NCBI GenBank assembly: GCA_012728295.1
Contig: JAAYFJ010000005.1
Coordinates: 1-43,155, forward strand
Source of the DNA: Tissierellia bacterium
Lineage (GTDB): Bacteria > Bacillota > Clostridia > Tissierellales > Peptoniphilaceae
DNA: 43,155 bases
Direction: 5' to 3'
Below are positions 7,124-16,240 of the stretch, one piece after another. The position numbers and the translations under genes were made by a program. The notes beneath the pieces were generated by a model, which saw only the letters and a program-made list of their open reading frames with translations, was not told where the DNA came from and did no database searches. The stretch's first letter is position 1; each line of letters starts with the position of its first letter.

Positions 7124-8602
7124 TTATAAATACTTACTGTCTTCAACTGCACTTGCTCCTGCTATTCGGCCAAATACAATTATATCTGCCATAGCATTTC
7201 CGCCAAGTCTATTGGCACCGTGAACACCACCTGTGCATTCTCCAGCAGCATAAAGTCCCTTAATAGGTGAATTATCCTCTCCTATTACGTGACCATCAAC
7301 ATCAATTTCTATTCCACCCATAGTATGGTGAACCGCTGGTGTTATTTCGATTGCATATAGCATTTCCTCAGGATTTATTGCCACTTCCAAGTGTTCTCTT
7401 CCCAAGGCATCGCTATTTTGTGCAACTGCATCACCATAGGATTTTAGAGTTTCTATTAAAGCATTTGCATCGATGCCTAAAGCTTCACCTAGTTCTTCAG
7501 CTTTACCTTCTGTTACTAGATTTTGTTTGAAATATCCTTCAATAGCTCCCAAACTCTCCCTTACAGTATCGTTGAATAATAAGAATGCTGTTTTACCTTC
7601 TTGTTCTAAAATAGCTTTTGAAACCACGTCTCTTGTTTCCATTTCATTAACAAAACGTTGTCCACTACGGTTTATTACTATGGCACCATTTCCACGTACG
7701 GCTTCTGTAATCATTATTCCTTTTTCTGGCACTACTGTTGGATGTGTTTGAATATGATTCATTTGTATCAATCTCGCCCCTACTTCTTGTGCCATTACAA
7801 TTCCTTCACCTGTAGCTCCAGGTTGATTTGTAGTTGCAAAGCCTTCTAGTTCTTCTACTTGTTCAATGACCATATCTGGATTTGCTGAGAATCCACCTGT
7901 CGTTACGATAACAGCCTTTGCGTCAATTTTAAACTCGCCTTCTTTGGATTTTGCCATTACTCCAACAACAGTATCTTCTTCTTTGATGATTTTTGTAGCT
8001 TCAGTGTCTAGCAATAATGTAATTTTTTCACTTTTGTCTACGTTCTCTTTTAATACTCTTACGACTTCTGCTCCAACTGCCGCTCCACCAGCTGGTCTGT
8101 GGAACCTTTTATTCGTAGCCCCTCCACCTAGTCCAACATCTGATAAATCTGCCCCTAGGCTCTCTAACCACTCGATAGCTCCATTGGAGTTTTCAGCTAA
8201 AACCCTTACTAAATGAGGATTGTTTTGTCCCTTACCACCTTCCATTGTGTCTTCAATGAAAGTCTCAATGTCATCTTCAATGCCGGCTTCAGCCTGGGCT
8301 TTTGTGCCAGCTGCGTTGATTCCGCCTGTTGCTCTAGTGGTATTTCCACCTACCATTGGCATTTTTTCTAGTAGTATAACATTGGAGCCTTTCTCTGCTG
8401 CAGATAAAGCAGCTGCCATCCCTGCTCCTCCTGCACCAATTACAACTATATCTGTGCTCATATCCTCTACAGTTTCCTGAGCTTCTTCTGTTGCCTCCTC
8501 TTGAGTTTCAGGCTCAACAGGTGCAGGCTCGCTCTTACCACAAGCAGTGAGCATAGCTACGATTAATGCGAAAATTAATACTAAGCTTATTGTTTTCTTC
8601 AT
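7124..8602 (-). CDS. Lipoprotein fumarate-reductase/urocanate-reductase-like flavoprotein
   Basis: The 492-residue protein starts with a lipoprotein signal ending in the lipobox LTAC (Cys21) and an acidic, Glu-rich linker, so it is anchored outside the membrane. The FAD-binding motif GAGGAGMAAALS begins near residue 57, followed by the LLEKMPMVGGNT segment. Residues matching the soluble fumarate reductase active site are present: IQTHPT (His), ITEAVRG (Glu), ETRD (Arg), VHHTMGG (His) and ANRLGGNAMAD (Arg). These argue for reduction of an alpha,beta-unsaturated carboxylate such as fumarate or urocanate. There is no FMN-binding domain or haem motif, so electrons must come from a separate partner. 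It is a single-gene unit. Confidence 0.9.
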   Translation of the reverse strand: MKKTISLVLIFALIVAMLTACGKSEPAPVEPETQEEATEEAQETVEDMSTDIVVIGAGGAGMAAALSAAEKGSNVILLEKMPMVGGNTTRATGGINAAGTKAQAEAGIEDDIETFIEDTMEGGKGQNNPHLVRVLAENSNGAIEWLESLGADLSDVGLGGGATNKRFHRPAGGAAVGAEVVRVLKENVDKSEKITLLLDTEATKIIKEEDTVVGVMAKSKEGEFKIDAKAVIVTTGGFSANPDMVIEQVEELEGFATTNQPGATGEGIVMAQEVGARLIQMNHIQTHPTVVPEKGIMITEAVRGNGAIVINRSGQRFVNEMETRDVVSKAILEQEGKTAFLLFNDTVRESLGAIEGYFKQNLVTEGKAEELGEALGIDANALIETLKSYGDAVAQNSDALGREHLEVAINPEEMLYAIEITPAVHHTMGGIEIDVDGHVIGEDNSPIKGLYAAGECTGGVHGANRLGGNAMADIIVFGRIAGASAVEDSKYL

Positions 8603-8638
8603 GTTTTCCTCCTTTATGTTTTAATAGCTAGCCATATT

Positions 8639-8667
8639 ATTTTATCTTATAGTTAAAATTAATACAA
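8639..8667 (-). promoter_or_regulatory. Possible promoter of the flavoprotein gene
   Basis: TTGTAT (8662-8667) and TAAAAT (8639-8644) are spaced by 17 bases, 36 bases before the start codon. An overlapping TTAACT/TAAGAT pair is also possible. Confidence 0.4.
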
Positions 8668-8712
8668 GTTAAGGTAGTATCGCATTACAGTGCTTTCGCG
8701 GCTGAATATTAC

Positions 8713-8742
8713 AAAAGACACCATCAAAAAATGGCGTCTTTT
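8713..8742 (-). terminator. Terminator after prfB
   Basis: AAAAGACACCAT pairs with ATGGCGTCTTTT around a six-base loop, five bases past the prfB stop. The U-tract is part of the stem. Confidence 0.8.
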
Positions 8743-8747
8743 ACATA

Positions 8748-9857
8748 TTATTCTTTAGTTTGTCCTATTAGATATGCGTTGATAAAATCATCAATATCTC
8801 CATCCATAACCTTCGATACGTCCCCTACTTCTTCTCCCGTTCTATGATCTTTAACCATAGTATATGGGTGAAATACATATGAGCGTATTTGCGAGCCCCA
8901 AGCTATTTGGGAATAGTTGCCTTGCAAATCATCTATTTTCTCTTTTTTCTCTTCTTCCGCAATGGCCAACAGCTTTGCCATAAGCATTTTCATAGCCTTT
9001 TCTCTATTGTATGTTTGTGACCGCTCATTTTGACACTGCACTACAACTCCTGTGGGAAGGTGGGTTATCCTCACCGCTGAATCTGTTGTATTGACATGCT
9101 GCCCTCCAGCTCCCGAAGATCTATATGTGTCTATTTTTAAGTCTTCCGCCCTTAAATCTATGGTGGCATCATCATCTAATTGTGGATAAATATCTACACT
9201 CGCAAAAGAAGTGTGTCTTTTTTTCGCCGTATCAAACGGAGAAATTCTAACTAATCGGTGTACTCCTTTTTCTGCTTTAAGCCATCCATATGCATAGTTT
9301 CCTTCAATACTTAAGGTAACGGATTTTACTCCACCTTCAGCTTCCGGTATTATATCTAAAGTCTGGATTTTAAATCCATGGTCTTCAGCCCATCTAGTAT
9401 ACATACGAAGTAGCATTCCTGCCCAATCTTGAGCCTCTGTTCCACCTGCACCAGCGTGAATAGACAATATTGTATCAGACCTATCATATTCTCCATCAAA
9501 AAGCGTAATCAAACGAAACTCTTCAACTTTCTTTTCTATTCTGCCTATAGATTTAACCACTGCTTTGTATTCTGAGTCTTCATCTAGTTCTTCAATTATC
9601 TCCAACATAGTAGATTGCTCTTCAATCGCTTCTGCCAAGTCATCATATTCTGACAACATCGCTTTTTTACCACTGAGAATGCTAAATAGTTTCTGTGCAG
9701 CACTTACGTCATCCCAGAAACCATTTGCCAAAGTTTTGTTTTCCAGTTCGACAACTTCACTTCTCAACATATCAATATCTAAAGACCTACCTAGGTCCGA
9801 CAAGGTTTCTAGGGCTTTTTCCAATCTTTGTTTTTCTAAATATGTGTTTTGCATCAT
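8748..9857 (-). CDS. prfB: Peptide chain release factor 2 (RF2)
   Basis: RF2 reads UGA and UAA stop codons and triggers peptide release. The 369-residue protein contains SPFDTAKKRHTS, the tripeptide anticodon SPF, and the catalytic GGQ in GAGGQHVNTTDSA. Many bacteria control RF2 by a frameshift at an in-frame UGA near codon 25; here that region (RSLDID, codons TCT TTA GAT) is continuous, so no frameshift is needed. Two ATG codons stand in tandem; AAGGGG spacing slightly favours the second. It follows secA by 18 bases in the usual Firmicutes secA-prfB order and shares its transcript, ending at the hairpin just downstream. Confidence 0.97.
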   Translation of the reverse strand: MMQNTYLEKQRLEKALETLSDLGRSLDIDMLRSEVVELENKTLANGFWDDVSAAQKLFSILSGKKAMLSEYDDLAEAIEEQSTMLEIIEELDEDSEYKAVVKSIGRIEKKVEEFRLITLFDGEYDRSDTILSIHAGAGGTEAQDWAGMLLRMYTRWAEDHGFKIQTLDIIPEAEGGVKSVTLSIEGNYAYGWLKAEKGVHRLVRISPFDTAKKRHTSFASVDIYPQLDDDATIDLRAEDLKIDTYRSSGAGGQHVNTTDSAVRITHLPTGVVVQCQNERSQTYNREKAMKMLMAKLLAIAEEEKKEKIDDLQGNYSQIAWGSQIRSYVFHPYTMVKDHRTGEEVGDVSKVMDGDIDDFINAYLIGQTKE

Positions 9858-9875
9858 CCACCCCTTTGTCGGGCT

Positions 9876-12602
9876 CTACGCACCGCAACAACGTTTATAT
9901 TTTTTCCCACTTCCGCAAGGGCAAGGATCATTACGACCTACTTTTTTACCCTTTACCAACGGCTCTTGTTTTCCACCTGGTTCATTTGTAGTAACTTTTG
10001 AAACTCTTTTCCTCTCAATCTTATCAGGATTATATACATGATAAAGCATCTTAATAGTGTCTTCTTGGATTGACTCATTCATAGCCTCATACATTCCCCA
10101 GCCCTCAACTTGATAAGCTCTTACAGGGTCAGATTGGCCATATGCCCTAAGGCCAATTCCTTGGCGTAGTTGATCCATAGCATCGATATGATCCATCCAT
10201 TTTTGGTCTACCACTTGCAATAGTACAATTCTTTCTATTTCTCGGAAACGATCTGCACCGAATTCCTTTTCTTTTTCTTCATATTTGCTATCTGCTTCTT
10301 TAATAAATCCATCGATGATTTTACTTGTATTTCCATCGCCTTCCAATATTTTATTAATCTCAGAATCTTCAAATCCAAAAAAATCTCTGCCAAATGATTC
10401 TATCACCGCGATGTCTACCTGTCCTTTGCCTAATTCATCGTGGACTAGTCCGTTAATTGTGGATTCTATCAAATTGTTTCTCATATCCCTTAGAGTATCT
10501 TTAAAGTCAGCGCCTTCTAAGACTCTCCTTCTTTCAGCATATATTACTTCTCTTTGTTGATTCATAACATCATCATATTTCAATACGTGTTTACGTATTC
10601 CAAAGTTATTCCCCTCAACCTTTTTCTGAGCTGATTCGATTAACTTTGTCAATATTCCTGCTTCCAAAGGCTCATCTTCCGGAGCATCTACCGCTTCCAT
10701 TGCAGCGATAAACCTCTCTCCTGCAAATAGTCTTAGTAAATCATCATCGGCAGAAATATAAAACTGTGAACTTCCTGGGTCCCCTTGACGTCCAGAACGT
10801 CCTCTTAACTGATTGTCAATTCTTCGTGACTCATGTCGCTCAGTACCAATGATATGAAGTCCTCCTGCTTCCACCACTAGTTTTGCTTCAGCATCAGTTT
10901 CTGATTTATATCCTTCATATAGTTTTTGATACTGCTCTCTTGCACTTAGAACTTCTTCGTCCCGAGTCTCATAAAACCCATCTACAAGCGCCAATACTTC
11001 GTCTGTTATTCCCTGTTTCTTTAGTTCATGTTTTGCCATAAACTCTGGGTTTCCACCTAATACAATATCCGTACCACGACCAGCCATGTTGGTGGCAATG
11101 GTAACCGCTCCTAGTCGACCGGCCTGAGCTACAATCTGCGACTCTTTCTCGTGCAATTTGGCGTTTAGAACTTGATGCGGTATCTTTGACTTCTTTAAAT
11201 GACTAGATAATAGCTCTGATTTTTCAATGCTTATAGTACCAACCAAAACAGGCTGTCCTTTTTCATGGCATCTCTTTATATCCTCTAGTACAGCTTTGAA
11301 CTTAGCTTCCTCGTGACGATATAAACTGTCATTTTTGTCCTCACGGACTACAGGTTTGTTAGTAGGAATTTCCACTACGTCTATTTTATAAATTTCCCTA
11401 AACTCATCCTCTTCAGTCTTTGCAGTTCCTGTCATACCGGAAAGTTTTTTATACATCCTGAAGTAATTTTGAAATGTTATGGTGGCTAAGGTTTTTGATT
11501 CGCTTTTTACAACTAAATTTTCCTTTGCTTCTATTGCTTGGTGAAGCCCATCAGAATACCTTCTTCCATGCATTAAGCGTCCAGTGAATTCATCTACAAT
11601 AATTACTTCCCCATCAACTACTACATAGTCAATGTCCTTTTGCATTGTAGAGTGAGCTTTTAGCGCTTGTTTAATGTGGTGAGCAACCTCCATGTTCTCC
11701 ATATCAGCTAAGTTTTCTAGACCAAAAAAAGCTTCAGCTTTTGCCACACCTTTATCTGTTAAGTTTGCTGCTTTTTCTTTTTCATTTACGGTGTAGTCAA
11801 CAGTTTCTTCTCTAATTTCTCTGTTGAACATATCACGTTTTCGCTCTGATTCTTCAATAAACCTTCTAGTCAAGCCTCTAACAAAACCATTGGCCTTTTC
11901 ATATAAATCAGTGGACTCATCACCTTTACCCGATATTATCAACGGTGTCCTGGCTTCGTCAACTAAAATACTATCCACCTCGTCAACTATACAATAATTC
12001 AACGGTCTTTGGACTAGGTCCATTTCGTAAACGACCATATTATCACGAAGATAGTCAAAACCAAATTCATTATTTGTACCATAGGTAATATCAGCACCGT
12101 ATGCTTCTTTTCTCTCTTCTGAAGTTAAGCCATGAACTATACAGCCTACGGTTAAGCCTAAAAATTCATAGACTTTCCCCATCCATTCCCTATCCCTTTT
12201 GGCCAAATAATCGTTTACTGTTACAATATGAACTCCTTCTCCTGAAAGAGCATTTAAATATGCTGGTAGTGTCGCCACAAGAGTCTTTCCCTCACCAGTT
12301 TTCATCTCCGCTATACGACCTTGGTGTAAAACCATACCACCTATTAGCTGGACTCGGAAATGTTTCATACCTAATACTCTCCACGCTGCTTCCCTCACCA
12401 CCGCAAAAGCCTCTGGAACCAAAGAATCTAAAGTTTCCCCATTTTTTAATCTCTCTTTAAACTCTATAGTTTTTTCCCTTAGCATTTCATCACTTAGAGT
12501 ACTCATCTGAGCATCTAAGCTCTCAATTTTATTCACTATTGGTTCAATTTTTTTAACTTCTTTTTCGCTATAAGAGCCAAATAGTTTGCCGAATAAACTC
12601 AT
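9876..12602 (-). CDS. secA: Preprotein translocase ATPase SecA
   Basis: SecA drives secretory proteins through SecYEG by ATP hydrolysis. The protein is about 908 residues. Walker A appears as [11 protein letters not shown] near residue 100, the DEAD-like box as [15 protein letters not shown], the second motor domain carries [14 protein letters not shown] and [11 protein letters not shown], and the C-terminus is the zinc-binding [13 protein letters not shown] that contacts SecB or ribosomes. I prefer ATG 12602 (MSLFGKLFG); a TTG four codons upstream lies within the AAAGGTTGCGTGGG region and is less likely. It is somewhat longer than B. subtilis SecA. prfB follows directly, hpf precedes with a terminator in between. 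Confidence 0.97.
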   Translation of the reverse strand: MSLFGKLFGSYSEKEVKKIEPIVNKIESLDAQMSTLSDEMLREKTIEFKERLKNGETLDSLVPEAFAVVREAAWRVLGMKHFRVQLIGGMVLHQGRIAEMKTGEGKTLVATLPAYLNALSGEGVHIVTVNDYLAKRDREWMGKVYEFLGLTVGCIVHGLTSEERKEAYGADITYGTNNEFGFDYLRDNMVVYEMDLVQRPLNYCIVDEVDSILVDEARTPLIISGKGDESTDLYEKANGFVRGLTRRFIEESERKRDMFNREIREETVDYTVNEKEKAANLTDKGVAKAEAFFGLENLADMENMEVAHHIKQALKAHSTMQKDIDYVVVDGEVIIVDEFTGRLMHGRRYSDGLHQAIEAKENLVVKSESKTLATITFQNYFRMYKKLSGMTGTAKTEEDEFREIYKIDVVEIPTNKPVVREDKNDSLYRHEEAKFKAVLEDIKRCHEKGQPVLVGTISIEKSELLSSHLKKSKIPHQVLNAKLHEKESQIVAQAGRLGAVTIATNMAGRGTDIVLGGNPEFMAKHELKKQGITDEVLALVDGFYETRDEEVLSAREQYQKLYEGYKSETDAEAKLVVEAGGLHIIGTERHESRRIDNQLRGRSGRQGDPGSSQFYISADDDLLRLFAGERFIAAMEAVDAPEDEPLEAGILTKLIESAQKKVEGNNFGIRKHVLKYDDVMNQQREVIYAERRRVLEGADFKDTLRDMRNNLIESTINGLVHDELGKGQVDIAVIESFGRDFFGFEDSEINKILEGDGNTSKIIDGFIKEADSKYEEKEKEFGADRFREIERIVLLQVVDQKWMDHIDAMDQLRQGIGLRAYGQSDPVRAYQVEGWGMYEAMNESIQEDTIKMLYHVYNPDKIERKRVSKVTTNEPGGKQEPLVKGKKVGRNDPCPCGSGKKYKRCCGA

Positions 12603-12718
12603 ATTCCCACGCAACCTTTCATTGTTAGCACATCTTTATTATTAACTAATCATTATGTTTTCTTATTTATCATAAATAACGTACCTTATATTGTACCACG
12701 AAAAACCCTAAACTAAAA

Positions 12719-12742
12719 GAACGCCGTTAAAAAACGGCGTTC
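12719..12742 (-). terminator. Terminator of hpf
   Basis: A perfect 10-bp stem GAACGCCGTT/AACGGCGTTC with a four-base loop is followed on the minus strand by TTTTAGTTT. The 100 bases from here to secA contain a TACAAT box near 12690 but no convincing -35. Confidence 0.9.
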
Positions 12743-12764
12743 CATTTATGTTAATATTTATTAA

Positions 12765-13298
12765 TCAATTTTGTGCTTCAATGATCCCGTAGTTTCCGTC
12801 ATTTCTCTTATAAGCCACAGATACTTTTTGAGCTTCATCGTCTAAGTACACAAAGAAATTGTGGCCAACTAATTCCATTTGCAAAATAGCCTCTTCAGGT
12901 GACATTGGTTTTAAGCTAAATGTCTTACGTCTAACTATTCTCCCTTGTCCTTCATCTTGCTGATCGTCAGTCATCGGGAAGTTGTCGAATCTAATGGTAT
13001 CATTATTTCTAAACTTCTTCTGAAGCTTAGTTTTATGCTTCCTGATCTGACGTTCCAAGACATCCACTACTTTATCAATCGAAGTAAACATGTCCGTTGA
13101 GGTTTCTTCCGCTCTTAACACTGTGCCCGGCAAGTTAATTGTAGCCTCTACGGTTTGAAGATTGCGCAGATGAGAGAAAACTATTTTTCCTTCTAGGTCA
13201 TCTCTGAAAAACTTGTCTAATTTGCCCATTTTCTTTTCTGAGTACGCCTTCATTTCATCTGACACTTGCAAGTTTGTTCCTACATAACTTAGTCTCAT
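12765..13298 (-). CDS. hpf: Ribosome hibernation-promoting factor, long form (HPF)
   Basis: Long HPF stops translation in stationary phase by pairing two 70S ribosomes into 100S dimers. The 177-residue protein has the N-terminal ribosome-binding domain (MRLSYVGTNLQVSDEMK, then basic KHKTKLQKKF) and the C-terminal dimerization domain (RRKTFSLKPMSPEEAILQM, then GHNFFVYLDDE and VSVAYKRNDGNYGII), so it is the long form. ATG 13298 is chosen because AAAGGAG lies eight bases upstream; the earlier ATG at 13316 overlaps that site. A small GAGAG/CTCTC hairpin precedes the ribosome binding site. hpf-secA-prfB is a conserved Firmicutes arrangement. Confidence 0.95.
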   Translation of the reverse strand: MRLSYVGTNLQVSDEMKAYSEKKMGKLDKFFRDDLEGKIVFSHLRNLQTVEATINLPGTVLRAEETSTDMFTSIDKVVDVLERQIRKHKTKLQKKFRNNDTIRFDNFPMTDDQQDEGQGRIVRRKTFSLKPMSPEEAILQMELVGHNFFVYLDDEAQKVSVAYKRNDGNYGIIEAQN

Positions 13299-13440
13299 AT
13301 CAACAACTCCTTTCATGGAGAGTTACCTCTCTTGAAATATATCTACCCATTTTAATATTTTTTTATCATCCAGTTATTTCCACTTAAGACCACCTTACTT
13401 CTAAAAGAAACTGTTTCACGTGCCATTTTACTTGATTTTT

Positions 13441-13449
13441 TGGTATAAT
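13441..13449 (+). promoter_or_regulatory. Extended -10 promoter for the 599-residue gene
   Basis: TGGTATAAT is an extended -10 element without a good -35 at 17 bases. Transcription would start near 13456, leaving a short leader with AAAGGAG before the ATG. The divergent hpf gene lies about 140 bases away. Confidence 0.65.
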
Positions 13450-13474
13450 AAATAGAAGATGAAAGGAGAAGTAA

Positions 13475-15274
13475 ATGGCAAATATAGAAAGATATTGGTC
13501 AAAACTTATTAATGGCCTCTCCATATATTTAAGATTGCTTCAATGGGAAATGAATTTTGGAACTCTTCCCATTTTTTTCGATATCAGAAAAAAATATCCT
13601 AGCCACTTGTTCACCACAGGTCTTGTTGCTTGGATTCTTTTTGATGAACAAGATATTAATGACAACTCAGTTATTAAGCAAATTCTTCAAGAACAAGTTA
13701 CACCACCTGCTGTTGATGTTCCCCCAAAGATGTTTGTATATTTTCTAAAAGAAGCTGCTAACAGCTCCGAATCTATTTACGAAGTACTCTCTGTTTCAGA
13801 TGTTTCTATGGTGTTATTAAACCTTCTTACAGAAAAAGAATATACCGTATATTGGCCATTAGCTAGAGAGGTCTATTCCATTGGAGATAAGTTTATCTCT
13901 CGCTTGCTTTCAGGCAAGGGTTTTAACAGGTGTTTGATGATAGCTCCTCCCCGATATCTAAATGATGATACCGCTGAGAAGATGGTTATTCAAGGCAAGA
14001 GAATTGATGAGATAAACCAACTGTATCCCAACGCTATAAATGAAAGCTCTTTAGCCCATTATAAATCTACAACTTTTTTTCGCCTTGAGGCGGAGTTACA
14101 GCCTGTTGACGAAAGATATTATCACCCTTTTTCTCCATTGCTAAATGATGATTATTTAGAAGATATGGAACAGTTTAAATATCACGAAAAGCTAAGTGAT
14201 CAAATGTCCTATCTCGTTGAAAATGACTTTAACCCCAATGGAATGGTCGGTGATTATATAAAGAACTTATCACCTGCTGATTGGGACTATAATTTAACAA
14301 ATTTGATAAATATCAACTATTTTTGTGAATTCCTAGGTGGAGATTATGTCGAAGATGTAATTCCTTTAAAAGATAATATTATTATGGAATACTTTATTAA
14401 ATCTGCCTCTGATGGACACTTCTCAAATATGAATGAGTACATCTCCAATATAGGCTTAATTGATGATTTCCTAAATTATTTATCTTTTAATCATAAAGAG
14501 ATGAGAGATTCTTTGTTTCAAATAAAACATGTTAGAAAAAATGTATTTGATTTACTAAACTTACTGGATACTCGTAAAGGTATCTATTTGGACTCAAAGC
14601 TATTACAGGTTTTAGAGGGTACTAAAGAAGCTGAATCTTATCTACTTATAGACTTTCAACAGTTGATGCTACATTTGGCTAATAATTGGATAAGACTAAC
14701 TCCTAAGGGAAAAATCCGAAGTGATTCTCTAAAAGGACTAAATAGTGATGTCTTCTATAAAAAAGAATCGGAGATTGGTTTAAGAAGGAAAAGTTTCCCA
14801 TATATTGATTTGCTTCTTACACTGGCAGAGCAAAGAGGTTTTATTGAAAATAAACAGACACACTTGGACCTAAGCGCATCAGGTATTAGGTTTATTCGCC
14901 TTAGTGCGGGACAACAATTGACCCTATTACTTCAAACTATTATGAGCCAAGAGTTTATTGCAACTTTATACAATGTTGGCAAGGAATCCTCTATAATCAT
15001 TCACGACACTTTTATTAACACACTTATAACATCTGTTAAGTCATTGGCTATTCCTGTAAGAGAATTCGTTACTGGGCTTCCTGATGATAGGCTCTTGGAC
15101 ATTTGTATATGCACTGGACTAATAGCCCCTTATCCGTCTGAAAAGGAAGACTACTGTTGTCCAACTGATATGTGTCGTAGAATCATTACTCAATGGTATG
15201 AAAAAAAATCCAATCCAGACGACAATGTTTCCTATATCCATTTTAATAAAAAGGAGGGAGACTATGAGAAATAG
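13475..15274 (+). CDS. Uncharacterized 599-residue protein, coupled to yihY
   Basis: I do not recognise this protein as a named family. It is acidic to neutral, mostly helical by eye, has no signal peptide and no long hydrophobic segment, so it is probably cytoplasmic. Around residues 410-425 the phrase WIRLTPKGKIRSDSLKGL, and around 445-485 a segment FPYIDLLLTLAEQRGF followed by LDLSASGIRFI, resemble the paired helix-turn-helix-like blocks seen at the C-terminus of some plasmid pRiA4b ORF-3 related proteins; this is a weak, memory-based likeness. The last 60 residues hold a cysteine cluster (ICICTG, then YCCPTDMC) that could bind metal. AAAGGAG precedes the ATG by six bases, and the stop overlaps the yihY start by 11 bases, so the two are translationally coupled. 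Confidence 0.8.
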   Translation: MANIERYWSKLINGLSIYLRLLQWEMNFGTLPIFFDIRKKYPSHLFTTGLVAWILFDEQDINDNSVIKQILQEQVTPPAVDVPPKMFVYFLKEAANSSESIYEVLSVSDVSMVLLNLLTEKEYTVYWPLAREVYSIGDKFISRLLSGKGFNRCLMIAPPRYLNDDTAEKMVIQGKRIDEINQLYPNAINESSLAHYKSTTFFRLEAELQPVDERYYHPFSPLLNDDYLEDMEQFKYHEKLSDQMSYLVENDFNPNGMVGDYIKNLSPADWDYNLTNLININYFCEFLGGDYVEDVIPLKDNIIMEYFIKSASDGHFSNMNEYISNIGLIDDFLNYLSFNHKEMRDSLFQIKHVRKNVFDLLNLLDTRKGIYLDSKLLQVLEGTKEAESYLLIDFQQLMLHLANNWIRLTPKGKIRSDSLKGLNSDVFYKKESEIGLRRKSFPYIDLLLTLAEQRGFIENKQTHLDLSASGIRFIRLSAGQQLTLLLQTIMSQEFIATLYNVGKESSIIIHDTFINTLITSVKSLAIPVREFVTGLPDDRLLDICICTGLIAPYPSEKEDYCCPTDMCRRIITQWYEKKSNPDDNVSYIHFNKKEGDYEK

Positions 15275-16226
15275 AGGATTTTCTCCCCGCTATTATGAAT
15301 ATCTGAGACTATTGGAAGACTTTGCTCAAAGACTACATGCAGCAGAGGTGCCTGCAATGGCTGCTCAGTCTGCTTATTATCTAATACTATCAGTATTTCC
15401 TTTTCTGATACTATTGGTGTCCGTTCTTAAATATACACCAACTCTACAACCTGAAGCTATTTCTTCAATAATGAGTGTTTTCCCTTTAGCGGTTCAAGAA
15501 ACTGTCGTTCCCTTACTAGAAGAATTAACCTCTGGATCAGCTACAGCTCCAATCGCTGCTCTAGCTGGAATATGGACTGCTTCAGCAGGTCTATATCCTA
15601 TTACTAAGGGCTTAAATAAGGCCGCAGCAGGAGACTTATTAAACACTCGAAATTTCTTTACCAACAGATTAATTTCTCTGCTCTTTACCTTAGCACTCTT
15701 ATTGCTTTTAATATTCACCATTGCTACACAGCTAATTGGTCCTGTATTATTCACATCCATTTTGCAATACCTAGGTTTGCCCTTAGCTCCTTCAGGTTTC
15801 CAGCAGCTTATTTGGCTACTTGTGGCCATAGCCTATATATTCGGTTTTCTGCTAATCTTGTTTAGATATAGTACTAAGCAAAAAAAATATACTCCAATGG
15901 CATTTAAGTATTTGTTCCCAGGAGCAATCATTTCAACACTGGGAATAGGAGCTGCTTCTTTTGGATTTAGATTTTATGTTAATAACTTTGCAAGATATAC
16001 GGTAGTCTATGGTTCCATAGCGGGGATAATGGTGCTTTGCATTTGGTTTTTTATCATTAGTTATGTGATGATTTTTGGAGGAATATATAGCCTTTCCTAT
16101 GCGAATTATAGGACTTCAGAATACCCTTTATCATTCGAGAATAGATTGCCTATTCCCATTTTAACGCCTTATCTAGCAAGAAATGCTATTATATATCATG
16201 AGCATAAGAAAACGTCTCGTTCATAG
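15264..16226 (+). CDS. YihY/BrkB family membrane protein
   Basis: The 320-residue protein has about six membrane segments and the family pattern: MAAQSAYYLILSVFPFLILLVS near residues 33-54, a GIWTASAGLYPITKGLNKA loop, and YGSIAGIMVLCIWFF late. The family was once called tRNA-processing ribonuclease BN by mistake; its true role is not settled, with transport or envelope functions suggested. I start it at ATG 15264 because AAGGAGGGAG lies just upstream within the end of the previous gene; an earlier in-frame ATG has no such site. It forms an operon with the 599-residue protein and ends in a terminator shared with the opposing gene. Confidence 0.9.
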   Translation: MRNRGFSPRYYEYLRLLEDFAQRLHAAEVPAMAAQSAYYLILSVFPFLILLVSVLKYTPTLQPEAISSIMSVFPLAVQETVVPLLEELTSGSATAPIAALAGIWTASAGLYPITKGLNKAAAGDLLNTRNFFTNRLISLLFTLALLLLLIFTIATQLIGPVLFTSILQYLGLPLAPSGFQQLIWLLVAIAYIFGFLLILFRYSTKQKKYTPMAFKYLFPGAIISTLGIGAASFGFRFYVNNFARYTVVYGSIAGIMVLCIWFFIISYVMIFGGIYSLSYANYRTSEYPLSFENRLPIPILTPYLARNAIIYHEHKKTSRS

Positions 16227-16240
16227 CGAGACGTTTTCTT
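16206..16240. terminator. Bidirectional terminator between convergent genes
   Basis: A perfect 14-bp stem AAGAAAACGTCTCG/CGAGACGTTTTCTT surrounds a 7-base loop. The loop contains the yihY stop codon and the right arm reaches into the stop codon of the opposing CPBP gene. A and T tracts on both sides fit termination in both directions. Confidence 0.9.

Noticed and set aside
7866..8216. Plus-strand open frame of 116 codons opposite the flavoprotein gene
   Set aside because: It mirrors a well-conserved gene and shows no start signal or known family.
13412..13427. TGTTTCACGTG resembles half of the ParB site parS (TGTTTCACGTGAAACA)
   Set aside because: Only the left 11 bases match; the right arm reads CCATT instead of AAACA, and there are no parAB or origin genes nearby.
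13299..13440. Stress sigma-factor promoter for hpf
   Set aside because: No convincing sigma-B or sigma-H boxes; only weak TAAAAT-like -10 candidates without a matching -35.
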